Source: an uncultured Parabacteroides sp. (GTDB taxonomy: Bacteria > Bacteroidota > Bacteroidia > Bacteroidales > Tannerellaceae). From it: DNA of 64,000 nt. A program made the translations under genes and the position numbers. The notes under the pieces were generated by a model that was given only the letters and a program-made list of their open reading frames with translations, ran no database searches and was not told where the DNA came from. Shown here one piece after another: positions 50,605-58,803 of the stretch. The stretch spans positions 62,001-126,000 of the forward strand of contig CALUZV010000003.1 in the NCBI GenBank assembly GCA_944325345.1, given 5' to 3'. How positions within the stretch are numbered: position 1 is the stretch's first letter; the number at the start of each line of letters is the position of its first letter.

Positions 50605-53340
50605 ATGGCAGATAGAATACAACATAGAAGAGATACGAGAGCGAACTGGGAACAATATAATCCAGTACTTATGGAAGGTGAGATAGGCTTGGTAATGGAC
50701 GACCCTAATTTGTATAAGGTAGGAGACGGAACTAATGCTTGGAATGATTTGCCGTTTAGAGGGTTTGATGGGACAGTTGTACAAGAAACTGGTAATGCCG
50801 AAGATGCGGTAATGAGCCAAAAAGCAATATCTGAGCTTTTTATCCCATTAGTATGGTCACAGGGGTACATAAATAGTTCGGGAAATTTCATTTCATCATC
50901 GGGAACAACTTATTACGGTTCAGATTTCATACCAACATATCCGAATGCAGTATTCAATTCTTCCAATATAGTATTATCGGAGACCATTTGTATTGCATTC
51001 TACGATGAAAATCAAGAATTTATATCAGCATTGAATGTAGATAGTTTTCAAAACAAGACATTTACAGTTCCTGAGAATGGCTATTTTGTACGGTTGAGTA
51101 GTTTTATATCAGAGGCAAGCGGTTTATCTATATCCGATGCTTTAGTATGGACTGATAAACCTATGCGGTCATACGCTTCATTAGCAACAGAAAAGTTGAA
51201 TAAAACCAAAATAACTAATGAAGAGGCACTTCAAAATTTTATCCCATTAGTATGGTCACAGGGGTACATAAATAGTTCGGGAAATTTCATTTCATCATCG
51301 GGAACAACTTATTACGGTTCAGATTTCATACCAACATATCCGAATGCAGTATTTTTGACTAAAGGTTTATATCTCGGTGGCAATGCTTGTATTGCATTCT
51401 ACGATGAAAATCAAGATTTTATTTCAGCATTGAATGTAGATAGTTTTCAAAACAAGACATTTACAGTTCCTGAGAATGGCTATTTTGTACGATTGAGTCA
51501 ATTAAATACAACATCTACTCCCATTGACAATGCAAGAGTATGGACTGATAATCCCATGTTGGCATATACAAAATTATTTAATGTGCAAGATGAGCATATT
51601 GTTACCGACATCGTTAATAATATGAAAGATGAATCTGACCTATTGCCTGACGGTTCACAAGTAATATCGTCAAGCGGTGCGGTTGAGCCAGATTTATCCA
51701 ATTATGGAAAGTCAGGATATGTAACGGCAATTCCATTAAAATGTAAGGCTAATACGGAAAAGGCGGTCGTTAGATTCAAGGTAAGGTTTACAGAGGATAT
51801 GAATACAAGTAATCCTTCAATTACTGGTAGTAACGCTTATATTAAAATAGGTGCCTTAAAAAGAGTCGGTTCGACTGCGTTATATGAATTGTCTTTTGTT
51901 TCAAAACCAAATCCAGTTACCAATGACTCCGATGTTGTCGGCATAGCATATAATGTTAGTCTGGGATGTGCTAACTATAATTATTCAGGGATTAGAAAGG
52001 TGGATTATAGCGGAATTAGAATGCTTCCGATAGCGGGGGACTTATCGTTAAAAATCCAATGGAAAGATACAGGCAATGCCCAATCACCGACAATATCAAA
52101 TCAAAATGGTGTGTTTGAAATAAAAAACAATAACCAGTCTGTCGGTTCATTTACGCTATCAAGTTATTCTACGATGGAAGATTTCGTGAAAGCATTACAG
52201 GCTAACGAATACATTAATGTGGAATGGTACGGACTGGCAGGCCATACTCCGTCTGATATGATAGAGTTTTCTGACATCAATTTGACAAAATCAAGGCAAG
52301 TGAATACATATTCAGATGAAGGTGGCCAAACTCCTACATCAACTTTAACAATAGAAGATAATGGATATGTTTATATTCGATATAAGTTAGATACTAAATG
52401 GCATACCTTTGAAATTGTAGCGGATAAGAGCGTTTCAGATTACGTATGCGTGGCAATTGATGGCGTACCATTTAATAGAACAGAAAGACCTATTGAACAA
52501 ATTTTCAACGAAAATACGGTTTTATATCTGGGTGGAACTGCTGATGGCTCTAATGTGAATTGTGAATTTTCAGATTTAGAAGTGTACATAAATCATTTGA
52601 AAGATACTGAATTGGTATATGGAACAGATGGTTACGCTATTATTTCTGATGTCACACCACGTTTATTGTTGGGAATGGGACATACTATGAATAACGACTT
52701 TGAAAGTGATGTTGAAGAGACTCAATCGGCAGACAGGATGGCAAAATTATTTTCAAAAGCTAAAGAAAAGGGATATAAGCCGATAACTTTGGATGATATA
52801 TCCGATTACATACATACGGGAAAAATTCCAGCAAAGCGGGGAATATGCATAATGTACGATGATTACCAATTTCCCATATATTTGAATGAAAAGTTTAGAA
52901 AGATACATACGTTATTCGGCCAAAGACCATGTTTCGCTTTATATGAACATGTGGGAACACCAACATTTCAATATGACGATACTACATATAATGTTTCAGA
53001 CCTCGCAAAAGAAATATTGTTATACGGTTGGGGAATTGCATTGCACGGTCTGAATGAGTCGTTAGGTACAACAGGGTATGGAGAATTACAAAAGGTACTT
53101 AACCGATGGTATGACCTTGCGGTCAATTTGAATTATCCAAGGCGTTATATTACATATACAGGTGGCTCTCATAATAGAATGGTTTTAGAGGAATGCCGTG
53201 AAAAAGGATTTTATTTAGGCGTAATGACGCAAGCGGGAAATATAAATATAGTCAAGAATGCCAATCCTATGTATATTCCGCGATTTTCAGTAGCTAAATC
53301 ATCTACATCCATTGAAGATTTAGAAGGGTACTTGATTTAG
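50605..53340 (+). CDS. Tail spike with duplicated module and polysaccharide-deacetylase-like end
   Basis: The 911-residue protein starts with a short trimerising anchor (RIQHRRDTRANWEQYNPVL, then LYKVGDGTNAWNDLPFRG, as in phage tropism proteins). Two near-identical modules of 133 residues follow (78 to 210 and 211 to about 343), and then beta-sandwich regions. The C-terminal domain (about residues 690-911) looks like a NodB deacetylase: ICIMYDDYQF with D752 and D753, and ALHGLNE with H814. Such a domain could strip acetyl groups from capsule. The start at 50605 gives the standard fibre N-terminus; the longer frame overlaps the previous gene. Confidence 0.75.
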   Translation: MADRIQHRRDTRANWEQYNPVLMEGEIGLVMDDPNLYKVGDGTNAWNDLPFRGFDGTVVQETGNAEDAVMSQKAISELFIPLVWSQGYINSSGNFISSSGTTYYGSDFIPTYPNAVFNSSNIVLSETICIAFYDENQEFISALNVDSFQNKTFTVPENGYFVRLSSFISEASGLSISDALVWTDKPMRSYASLATEKLNKTKITNEEALQNFIPLVWSQGYINSSGNFISSSGTTYYGSDFIPTYPNAVFLTKGLYLGGNACIAFYDENQDFISALNVDSFQNKTFTVPENGYFVRLSQLNTTSTPIDNARVWTDNPMLAYTKLFNVQDEHIVTDIVNNMKDESDLLPDGSQVISSSGAVEPDLSNYGKSGYVTAIPLKCKANTEKAVVRFKVRFTEDMNTSNPSITGSNAYIKIGALKRVGSTALYELSFVSKPNPVTNDSDVVGIAYNVSLGCANYNYSGIRKVDYSGIRMLPIAGDLSLKIQWKDTGNAQSPTISNQNGVFEIKNNNQSVGSFTLSSYSTMEDFVKALQANEYINVEWYGLAGHTPSDMIEFSDINLTKSRQVNTYSDEGGQTPTSTLTIEDNGYVYIRYKLDTKWHTFEIVADKSVSDYVCVAIDGVPFNRTERPIEQIFNENTVLYLGGTADGSNVNCEFSDLEVYINHLKDTELVYGTDGYAIISDVTPRLLLGMGHTMNNDFESDVEETQSADRMAKLFSKAKEKGYKPITLDDISDYIHTGKIPAKRGICIMYDDYQFPIYLNEKFRKIHTLFGQRPCFALYEHVGTPTFQYDDTTYNVSDLAKEILLYGWGIALHGLNESLGTTGYGELQKVLNRWYDLAVNLNYPRRYITYTGGSHNRMVLEECREKGFYLGVMTQAGNINIVKNANPMYIPRFSVAKSSTSIEDLEGYLI
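50839..51499 (+). repeat. In-frame direct duplication inside the tail spike gene
   Basis: Segments 50839-50955 and 51238-51354 are nearly identical (FIPLVWSQGYINSSGNFISS onward), as are 50992-51100 and 51391-51499 (AFYDENQ onward). The offset is exactly 399 bases (133 codons). The middle parts differ (SNIVLSETIC versus KGLYLGGNAC), which suggests diversification between conserved flanks. Confidence 0.9.
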
Positions 53341-53349
53341 TATTGGATA

Positions 53350-53751
53350 ATGTCAGAACAAGTCTTGACTAAACACACTCGTAAAGGAGGAGTAACACCT
53401 TCTTATGGTTCTCATAATTGTTGCTACGATGTTCTTTCTAGAAATAATTATGCTGGATTCTTCTATACAGGCAAAACTGAGGACGCAGAAGGTGGATTAT
53501 ATGGACAAATGGTATGTCATAATTGCATTGCCATAGAAAATAATCGCGGAGGCTCAAAAGCAGGATTTAGAGTGCTTGGAGAAAACAATAGAATGATATT
53601 ATATAATTGTAAATCTATTAGTAATGGAACTGGATATAAAACAGAAAATGACACATACTGTAAGGCTTATGATTGTTATGTGAAAGATGAATCTATTGCA
53701 ATGGATGGAAATATTGAAGTGATTAATACAAATTTATTAAGTCGAAATTGA
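53350..53751 (+). pseudogene. Orphan beta-helix fibre remnant
   Basis: The 133 codons encode a right-handed beta-helix-like piece with repeated coil turns (MVCHNCIAIENNRGGSKAGF, then LGENNRMILYNCKSISNGTG). It resembles the distal end of a pectate-lyase-type tail spike, but lacks any anchor domain or catalytic core. It starts 9 bases after the spike gene and is A/T-rich. It may be a cut-off end of an older or alternative spike module left by recombination, or an independently translated spike tip. Translation is possible from the ATG at 53350. Confidence 0.5.
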
Positions 53752-53753
53752 TT

Positions 53754-54233
53754 ATGCGTAATTTCAAACAAATAACCTTCTTGGCCATCCCCCTTTCTCC
53801 CCTCTCCGAGCTCTTCGAGCGTTACGTCTTCGGCGACTGGGAGTTCGTCCGCTTCCTCGTGGTCCTGATAACCCTCGACACCGTGTTGGGTTTCATCCGC
53901 CACTGGATAGCGCACGACATCAGTTCGCGGGCGTTCGGCATGATAGCGCGGAAGCTGCTGGTCTATAGCTCGGTGATGGTGCTGGGGCACGTCATGTCGC
54001 AGTTCTCGGTGGGTGGCGAGCCGGTCGATAGCTTCGTCTGGTTCCGCTACTTCGCCTGCTCCGCGCTGATGGTGAGGGAGGGGATAAGCATCATCGAGAA
54101 CCTGGAGGACATCATGCCGGGCTTGTTCCCCGCGTGGGTCATCCGTCGGTTGAAAGGGTTTGACAATATAACTGGAGAAAGGATACAAAGACATGAAAAA
54201 GAAGAGAGAAACTCGCGGAATGAGGAACAATAA
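53754..54233 (+). CDS. Phage holin (holin family 4-type)
   Basis: The 159-residue protein has three hydrophobic segments: about residues 8-30 (the TFLAIPLSPLS region), 35-55 (FVRFLVVLITLDTVLGFIRH) and 70-110. The RFLVVLITLDTVLGF motif and the NLEDIMPGLFP tail fit Phage_holin_4_1-type holins of Bacteroidales prophages. It makes holes or triggers membrane lysis for the downstream muralytic enzyme. The ATG at 53754 is preferred to the TTG six bases upstream. The gene overlaps the lysozyme gene by 41 bases. Confidence 0.8.
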   Translation: MRNFKQITFLAIPLSPLSELFERYVFGDWEFVRFLVVLITLDTVLGFIRHWIAHDISSRAFGMIARKLLVYSSVMVLGHVMSQFSVGGEPVDSFVWFRYFACSALMVREGISIIENLEDIMPGLFPAWVIRRLKGFDNITGERIQRHEKEERNSRNEEQ

Positions 54234-54603
54234 TTTGCTCAATATCCGCATTAGTACAGACAAGTTCCAAGGTGAGGTACAGCCTTCCCAAGATAAGGAA
54301 TTCAAACAGTTCGAGACGGCTGCCTACGGCTACCGGGCTGCGTTCCGCATCCTTCGGACGTACATCAACAACTACGGGCTGAACACGATTAGGAAGATAA
54401 TCTCACGCTTTGCGCCGGCGAATGAGAACCATACGGAGAATTATATCCGGGTGGTTTCGGAGCGGAGCGGGATACCGGCGGACGACCCTGTTTATGCCGA
54501 CAGTCGGGAGATGATGATACGGATTGTGGCCGCGATGTCGTTTGTAGAGAACGGGGTAGAGGCTAAGATGTCGGATGTTATACAAGGGTGGGAGCTGTTA
54601 TGA
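54193..54603 (+). CDS. P5-type lysozyme-like protein
   Basis: The 136-residue protein resembles the short muralytic proteins (structural protein P5 type) that follow holins in Bacteroidales prophages. The core RNNNLLNIRIS and FETAAYGYRAAFRILRTYIN correspond to the NNPLNIR and AxGYRA motifs of this family. A late FAPANENHTENYIRVVSERS carries the family's NHT-x-x-Y pattern. It overlaps the holin by 41 bases and shares an ATGA junction with the Rz-like lipoprotein, forming a lysis cassette. The catalytic residue is not certain from sequence alone. Confidence 0.75.
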   Translation: MKKKRETRGMRNNNLLNIRISTDKFQGEVQPSQDKEFKQFETAAYGYRAAFRILRTYINNYGLNTIRKIISRFAPANENHTENYIRVVSERSGIPADDPVYADSREMMIRIVAAMSFVENGVEAKMSDVIQGWELL

Positions 54604-54992
54604 AGTACAAGTTGTTTTTGATATTGGCGTTGGGGATGCTGCTTGCCGGCTGCCGCTCTATCGAATACTACCCGCTGGAGACCGTGCGGACTGACACCGT
54701 CTATGTAAACCGCCTCGCGGTGGATAGCATCATGGTGCGCGACAGCATCTATATCCACGAGAAAGGCGATACCATCTTGGAGCACCGCTGCCATTATATA
54801 TATAGGTATAAGGACAGGGTCGATACGCTCTACCTTGCGAGCCGGGATACTATCTCTGTTCCCTATCCGGTGGAGAAAGAATTGACCCGGTGGCAATCGT
54901 TCAAGGTGGATTATGGGGGCTGGGCTATCACGCTGGTCTTCGTCTTTATCCTGATTGTCTTCGGGAGTTTAATCTATAAGCTGAAGAAGTAA
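54600..54992 (+). CDS. Rz1-like lipoprotein (spanin-like) of the lysis cassette
   Basis: This 130-residue protein has a lipoprotein signal (LFLILALGMLLAGC, lipobox LAGC with the acylated cysteine). A periplasmic region with repeated D/T- and Y-rich segments and a C-terminal hydrophobic helix (AITLVFVFILIVFGSLIYKL) ending in basic residues follow. Having both lipid and membrane anchors suggests a unimolecular spanin that bridges the two membranes in the last lysis step. It overlaps the preceding gene by 4 bases. Confidence 0.7.
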   Translation: MKYKLFLILALGMLLAGCRSIEYYPLETVRTDTVYVNRLAVDSIMVRDSIYIHEKGDTILEHRCHYIYRYKDRVDTLYLASRDTISVPYPVEKELTRWQSFKVDYGGWAITLVFVFILIVFGSLIYKLKK

Positions 54993-55018
54993 CCACTCTT
55001 GTTCATAATCCTCTTTTC

Positions 55019-55046
55019 GGGGCTTTAGAGGAAAAAGAAAAGCCCC
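55019..55046 (+). terminator. Hairpin at the end of the lysis cassette
   Basis: GGGGCTTT pairs with AAAGCCCC around an AGAGGAAAAAGA loop. There is no T-run on the right, so it may be a weak stop or part of the neighbouring structured element. On the leftward strand it is followed by T-rich sequence. Confidence 0.5.
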
Positions 55047-55169
55047 CAACGTATTCTCATTTATTCCCCAATAAAAAAGAAGTACGGATATAACAACCCG
55101 CTACGTTGGAGGCTTAATGTCTTCAACGCAGGTTGTTATTTTTCTATTCCGTACTTTCTTTTATTGGGG
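55040..55169. ncRNA. Interleaved two-stem structured element
   Basis: Four arms lie in the order B', A', B, A. B' (55040-55053, AAGCCCCCAACGTA) matches the complement of B (55102-55115) in 13 of 14 bases. A' (55066-55098) matches the complement of A (55131-55169) over about 33 bases with small gaps. Because the pairs interleave, both stems together would be a pseudoknot, or the two stems are alternatives. A leftward -7-like element (TACCTTTGC in complement) lies just to the right. Fold and direction are inferred. Confidence 0.6.
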
Positions 55170-55202
55170 TACGGCAAAGGTAAACATTAAAACTGAAATA
55201 AT

Positions 55203-55496
55203 ATGTGTAAGTCTGAAATCTTTGCCGAAATCTTGGAGGCGGTCTCTCGGGAGACCGAAGTATCCGCTCAGCAGATACTTTCCGATTCTAAACAAATGGA
55301 GGTGGTCGATGCGCGTTACCTGCTGGTCCACTTCCTTTCCCGCTCCGGCTTCTATCCTTCCTTCATAGCCGGACAGATACACAAAACCAAGCGTGCCGTC
55401 AATTATATCCTCACCAACTTCAAAGCTCGCTTAGACTGCGGGAAAATGATGCGAATACAATACGAGAATATCCGGAAATGGATGGGAAATAGCTGA
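55203..55496 (+). CDS. DnaA C-terminal-like DNA-binding protein
   Basis: The 97-residue protein resembles the domain IV (DnaA-box binding) helix-turn-helix: VSRETEVSAQQILSDSKQ, then RYLLVHFLSRSGFYPSFIAG and TKRAVNYILTNF with the basic loop and VxYIL-like helix. It has no AAA+ part. In phages such short proteins can act as DNA-box binding regulators or replication helpers. It lies directly behind the structured element, which may form its leader. The role is inferred. Confidence 0.75.
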   Translation: MCKSEIFAEILEAVSRETEVSAQQILSDSKQMEVVDARYLLVHFLSRSGFYPSFIAGQIHKTKRAVNYILTNFKARLDCGKMMRIQYENIRKWMGNS

Positions 55497-55519
55497 TTTC
55501 TAAGGCTATTTGGCTGATA

Positions 55520-55528
55520 TACTTTTGT
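55520..55528 (+). promoter_or_regulatory. -7 element upstream of the glycine-rich structural gene
   Basis: TACTTTTGT fits the TAnnTTTGY consensus and is 42 bases before the ATG at 55570. The -33 half is not convincing. Confidence 0.5.
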
Positions 55529-55569
55529 CGTGCGGTTGCTATTGACCGTAATCCTAAAAGTATATCATA

Positions 55570-56559
55570 ATGGAAAGAACTTTTATCTTTAACCCGGCCG
55601 AGGGGAATGGCGGTGGCAACAAGTTTGACATCACGGCCTTGCTCCCCGGCATCATGGGCAATCGGGGTCTTGACCCCAACCTCCTTGCCGTCATGGGTAA
55701 CCGCGGCGGCTTCGGTAGCAACGGCGACGGCTGGTGGTCTATCATCTGGCTGGTCGTAATCGCAAGCATCTTCGGATGGAACAACGGCGGCGGTCTGTTC
55801 GGCGGTCGCGGTGGCAATGGGGTTATCCCGGCGGAACTGAATGGCAATGCCGGTCGCGAACTCCTGATGTCGGCCATCCAAGGCAACGGCAACGCTATCC
55901 AGCAGCTTGCCTCTTCGCTCAACTGTTCGACGCAACAGATTCAGACGGCCTTGTGCAACATCCAAGGTGCCATCAGCCAAGTCGGTAACCAGGTCGGTTT
56001 GACTGGAACGCAGGTTATCAATGCCCTGCAAGCCGGAGACAACAACATCATCACGCAGTTGTCCTCTTGCTGCTGCAATGTGTTGCAGGCTATCGAACGC
56101 CAAGGTGCAGCCACGCAGCTCCAGAACTGCCAGAACATGAACACCCTGACCCGCGAGATGAACACGAACACTCGCGACCTCCGCGATGCCACCCAAGCCC
56201 AGACTCAGGCTATCTTGGCAAAGCTTGACGCGGCAGAAACCCGTGTGCTCCAAGACAAGCTCGACGCGGAACGCCAGAAGAACGCGACCCTCGCCGCCCA
56301 GATCAACAACGAGCATCAGACGCAGGCTATCATGGCGAACGTAGCCCAGCAGAACGCGCCTATCGTCGCCGCTTTGCAGGCTCTCCAGTCCGACGTGGAC
56401 GGCATTAAGTGCAAATTGCCCAACACGGTCAGCGTGCCCTACCCGCAGCTTCAGGTCTATAACCCCGAAGTAGCCCGCGCAGCCGCCTTCGGTGCAGCCG
56501 CCGGTGGCTATGCCGGATACGGTTGCGGCTATGGTTACAACGCCGGTTTCTGGAATTAA
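55570..56559 (+). CDS. Glycine-rich structural protein, unknown
   Basis: The 329-residue protein has a glycine- and asparagine-rich N-terminus (GNGGGNKFDITALLPGIMGN) with a short hydrophobic segment (IIWLVVIASIFGW). A long central helix-rich part (about 100-260) has CCCN and CQN cysteines and many Q/N/A heptads, and the C-terminal AAGGYAGYGCGYGYNAGF is glycine/tyrosine-rich. It looks like a virion or membrane-associated scaffold element. No family is claimed. It is flanked by a -7 element and a following small gene with a strong Shine-Dalgarno. Confidence 0.65.
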   Translation: MERTFIFNPAEGNGGGNKFDITALLPGIMGNRGLDPNLLAVMGNRGGFGSNGDGWWSIIWLVVIASIFGWNNGGGLFGGRGGNGVIPAELNGNAGRELLMSAIQGNGNAIQQLASSLNCSTQQIQTALCNIQGAISQVGNQVGLTGTQVINALQAGDNNIITQLSSCCCNVLQAIERQGAATQLQNCQNMNTLTREMNTNTRDLRDATQAQTQAILAKLDAAETRVLQDKLDAERQKNATLAAQINNEHQTQAIMANVAQQNAPIVAALQALQSDVDGIKCKLPNTVSVPYPQLQVYNPEVARAAAFGAAAGGYAGYGCGYGYNAGFWN

Positions 56560-56577
56560 TCAGGAAAGGAGGTCAGT

Positions 56578-56967
56578 ATGTGGGACTTATTTCCGAATCT
56601 ATCCTTCCGTTTCCCGAACCTGGGGCGTAACAACCCGAACACCATCCCGAGCGTAAACGTAACGGTGGGCACCGAGAATGTTATGATAGAGCTACCGAAC
56701 CACGCCTTTTACCGGCGCAACTACGTGGGTGGCTTCTTCCTCAACCTCCGGGAGGCGATACCGGCGGGCACGACCGCGACGCTGCCTATCCTGATAGGTG
56801 TGAACGGCGATACCCGTCCGCTGATGGAGATGACCGGCACGCCGGTTACGGTGGCGAACCTCGCCGGGGCTGGAATCTATGCCCTGCATTACAACAAGGC
56901 GACGAACGAACTGTATCTTGTGAACGGCGGATACCGGCCTTCGACAACTACCACGGCAGGGGCTTAA
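56578..56967 (+). CDS. Beta-rich small phage protein, unknown
   Basis: This 129-residue protein has an N-terminal LFPNLSFRFPNLGRNNPN stretch, a beta-rich core (VMIELPNHAFYRRNYVGGFF) and a serine/threonine-rich C-terminus. I do not recognise it. An unusually strong Shine-Dalgarno (AAAGGAGGT) lies 7 bases upstream, rare in Bacteroidota, which suggests high translation. It is followed by a large hairpin. Structural or accessory virion roles are possible. Confidence 0.6.
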   Translation: MWDLFPNLSFRFPNLGRNNPNTIPSVNVTVGTENVMIELPNHAFYRRNYVGGFFLNLREAIPAGTTATLPILIGVNGDTRPLMEMTGTPVTVANLAGAGIYALHYNKATNELYLVNGGYRPSTTTTAGA

Positions 56968-56971
56968 AAAA

Positions 56972-57025
56972 ACGTCCCACGTTTTCCGGAAAACGCTGGG
57001 CGTTTCAGTCAAAACGTGGGACATT
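56972..57025 (+). terminator. Large hairpin, possible terminator
   Basis: ACGTCCCACGTTTT pairs with AAAACGTGGGACAT, with an inner GTTTTCCGGAAAAC palindrome. The sequence following is TTTTGTAACG. It lies between two small phage genes. Confidence 0.6.
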
Positions 57026-57059
57026 TTGTAACGTATATAACTAATTAATTTTATCAACT

Positions 57060-57608
57060 ATGTTTCAGAATCTTAGGCAGAATCATCAATTTTATGTACT
57101 CTATAAGAGCAAAAGCGAGAGGCTGAAGATGGATATCGGGACAGTGGTCGATACCAAAGGGCCATATCCTACCTTTATTCAAAATCCGACTTACCCCGGG
57201 CAGATGCAGATGGTGGTGGATGTCGTTGTTTCTATTAACGGGCAAAACTCCAATTTCTTCAAGCTCCCGGCGGACAAGGAGATTGCGGACTTCGGGCATG
57301 AAAGCGGCATTGTGGTCTCTTCTTCGCGGGAGGCTATGTCGAACGAAGTGAAGTCGATTTGCCAACAAAGCGAAGTGGCTCTGGCCAGCAGGGACTACCA
57401 TCAGGCCATCGTCGATTCCTCGAAAGAAATCCTCGATTCGCTGATGAGCCCGGAAGACACGGAGCGCAAGAAGCAACGCGAGGAAATCGACAGCTTGAAA
57501 GGCCAGTTGTCCGACATGACCCGGAATATGCAGGAGCTTGTCGCCTTGAACCGTAGTTTGATGGAGAAGCTCCAAGTTTCTGAAACCCCTAAAACGAATA
57601 AACAATGA
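57060..57608 (+). CDS. Coiled-coil small phage protein, unknown
   Basis: The 182-residue protein has a beta-rich N-terminal part (YVLYKSKSERLKMDIGTVVD, then GQMQMVVDVVVSINGQNSNF) and a C-terminal coiled coil (about 130-175; EEIDSLKGQLSDMTRNMQEL, then NRSLMEKL). It may form trimers or larger assemblies. It shares an ATGA junction with the next gene. No family is recognised. It follows the hairpin at 56972. Confidence 0.6.
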   Translation: MFQNLRQNHQFYVLYKSKSERLKMDIGTVVDTKGPYPTFIQNPTYPGQMQMVVDVVVSINGQNSNFFKLPADKEIADFGHESGIVVSSSREAMSNEVKSICQQSEVALASRDYHQAIVDSSKEILDSLMSPEDTERKKQREEIDSLKGQLSDMTRNMQELVALNRSLMEKLQVSETPKTNKQ

Positions 57609-57901
57609 CGATTCCTTGGAACATAATGGAAATCATCCACGAAGACGAGATTGACGGCTTCGGGATGCGCAGCCGCGACGAAGAGCTGGAAGAGGCTTAC
57701 CGCAAGGGCTGCGAACATGGCTTCAAACGGGCCATAAAGAAGATGAAAGAAATGCAGGAAGAGAAGATGCAGCAGCGCGAAGGGGGATACGGCGGTGGCC
57801 GTGGTTCCTCCGGCATGGGCGAACGCTCGGAATATCCTGACTTCATCTATGGTGAGATGGGCGAGAGGCGGGGACGGGATTCCCGCGGACGCTATATGTA
57901 A
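57605..57901 (+). CDS. Charged small phage protein, unknown
   Basis: The 98-residue protein has an acidic helical N-terminal half (IHEDEIDGFGMRSRDEELEE), a lysine/methionine-rich helix and a glycine/arginine-rich C-terminal tail (GGYGGGRGSSGMGERSE). It overlaps the previous stop by 4 bases. The basic glycine tail resembles nucleic-acid or capsid binding tails by composition only. Its function is unknown. Confidence 0.55.
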   Translation: MTIPWNIMEIIHEDEIDGFGMRSRDEELEEAYRKGCEHGFKRAIKKMKEMQEEKMQQREGGYGGGRGSSGMGERSEYPDFIYGEMGERRGRDSRGRYM

Positions 57902-57979
57902 CAAGAGTTACGAGTTATGAGTTGCGAGTTCCGAGTTTGGGAACAACCGACTCATAACTCGGAACTTATAACTTATAAC
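57902..57979. repeat. GAGTTATGAGTT-type inverted repeats
   Basis: GAGTTACGAGTTATGAGTTGCGAG faces CTCATAACTCGGAACTTATAAC across a short GTTTGGGAACAACC loop. It lies immediately after a small phage gene and before the gene at 57989; the longer frame starting at 57917 reads through it and is rejected. Confidence 0.8.
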
Positions 57980-57988
57980 ACAAAAGAA

Positions 57989-58390
57989 ATGGAACAGCGA
58001 TTAGACACTTACTCCCGCTTCCCCTCCGGGATGCAGGAATACCTCTCCGCCTACGGCTGGCACTTCTCGCGGAAGATGTGCGACTGGGCTGTCTCGCGGA
58101 TGAAGACGAAGAACGGCGCGCTGGAGCCTCTCAGCCGCGAGGAGCTGGACGCGACACTGAAGAAATACGGCATCAAGCTGGAGAACGACACGGCCTGCGA
58201 CGCGCTTTATGTGGCGAACATGGCGAAGGCGGACTACTTCGGCCGCTCCATCTCGGACATGGCGCATCTCGCGCTTTTCGTCAAGGACTATCTGGACGAC
58301 CCGGACGGATACCGGGGACTGCCCTTCACCCGCTTCTATGCTGACTGCATCGGGAGCGGCACGCCGATAATGTGGGAACAGATGCTATGA
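57989..58390 (+). CDS. Small phage protein, unknown
   Basis: The 133-residue helical protein begins MEQRLDTYSRFPSGMQEYLS and carries WHFSRKMCDWAVSRMKTKN, then a LDATLKKYGIKLEND block. It has a hydrophobic-aromatic helix pattern but no recognised motif. Its stop overlaps the next ATG (ATGA). It starts a run of three tightly linked genes (57989-58895) that share short overlaps. Its role is unknown. Confidence 0.6.
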   Translation: MEQRLDTYSRFPSGMQEYLSAYGWHFSRKMCDWAVSRMKTKNGALEPLSREELDATLKKYGIKLENDTACDALYVANMAKADYFGRSISDMAHLALFVKDYLDDPDGYRGLPFTRFYADCIGSGTPIMWEQML

Positions 58391-58803
58391 TACGTCAGGA
58401 CATATACCTCGAACGCTATGACTGGCATGTGCGCATCTATTATGCCGCTACCACTTATTGGGTGGAGCGTATTGTGCGCGACCTCTGCCTTATCGGTTGC
58501 CGTGGCTCGGACTTGGCGGAGGCTCGCCGCAACCTGTCTGCTGGCCGTCTGGATACGGGTCTCACGTATTCGAACTACCGGCGGCGGGCGACGGTGATGG
58601 TTATCGCCCTCACCAGCAGCCCCGCCGAGTTCTTCAACTCTTTAGAACACGAGAAGGGACATCTCTGCCGCCACATCTCCGGAGCCTGCCATCTCGACCC
58701 CTACGGCGAGGCGGCGCAATACCTCTCCGGGGAGGTGGGGCAGAAGATGTTCCCCGTTGCCCGCCGCTTCTTGTGCGAACATTGCAGGGAGGAGATGCTA
58801 TGA
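58387..58803 (+). CDS. Small zincin-like (HEKGH) phage protein
   Basis: The 138-residue protein contains H-E-K-G-H at about residues 88-92 (LEHEKGHLCRHIS), matching the HExxH zinc-metalloprotease motif. A third ligand could be one of the later histidines or the C-terminal cysteine-rich end (FLCEHCREE). The N-terminal half is helical and the segment before the motif is beta-rich. A predicted peptidase in the late operon might process virion proteins or act on the host surface. The next gene follows by ATGA overlap. Confidence 0.6.
   Translation: MIRQDIYLERYDWHVRIYYAATTYWVERIVRDLCLIGCRGSDLAEARRNLSAGRLDTGLTYSNYRRRATVMVIALTSSPAEFFNSLEHEKGHLCRHISGACHLDPYGEAAQYLSGEVGQKMFPVARRFLCEHCREEML

Noticed and set aside
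50605..53340. Diversity-generating retroelement suggested by the tropism-protein-like spike start and repeated flanks
   Set aside because: No reverse transcriptase gene or template repeat with adenine-specific changes is seen in the window.
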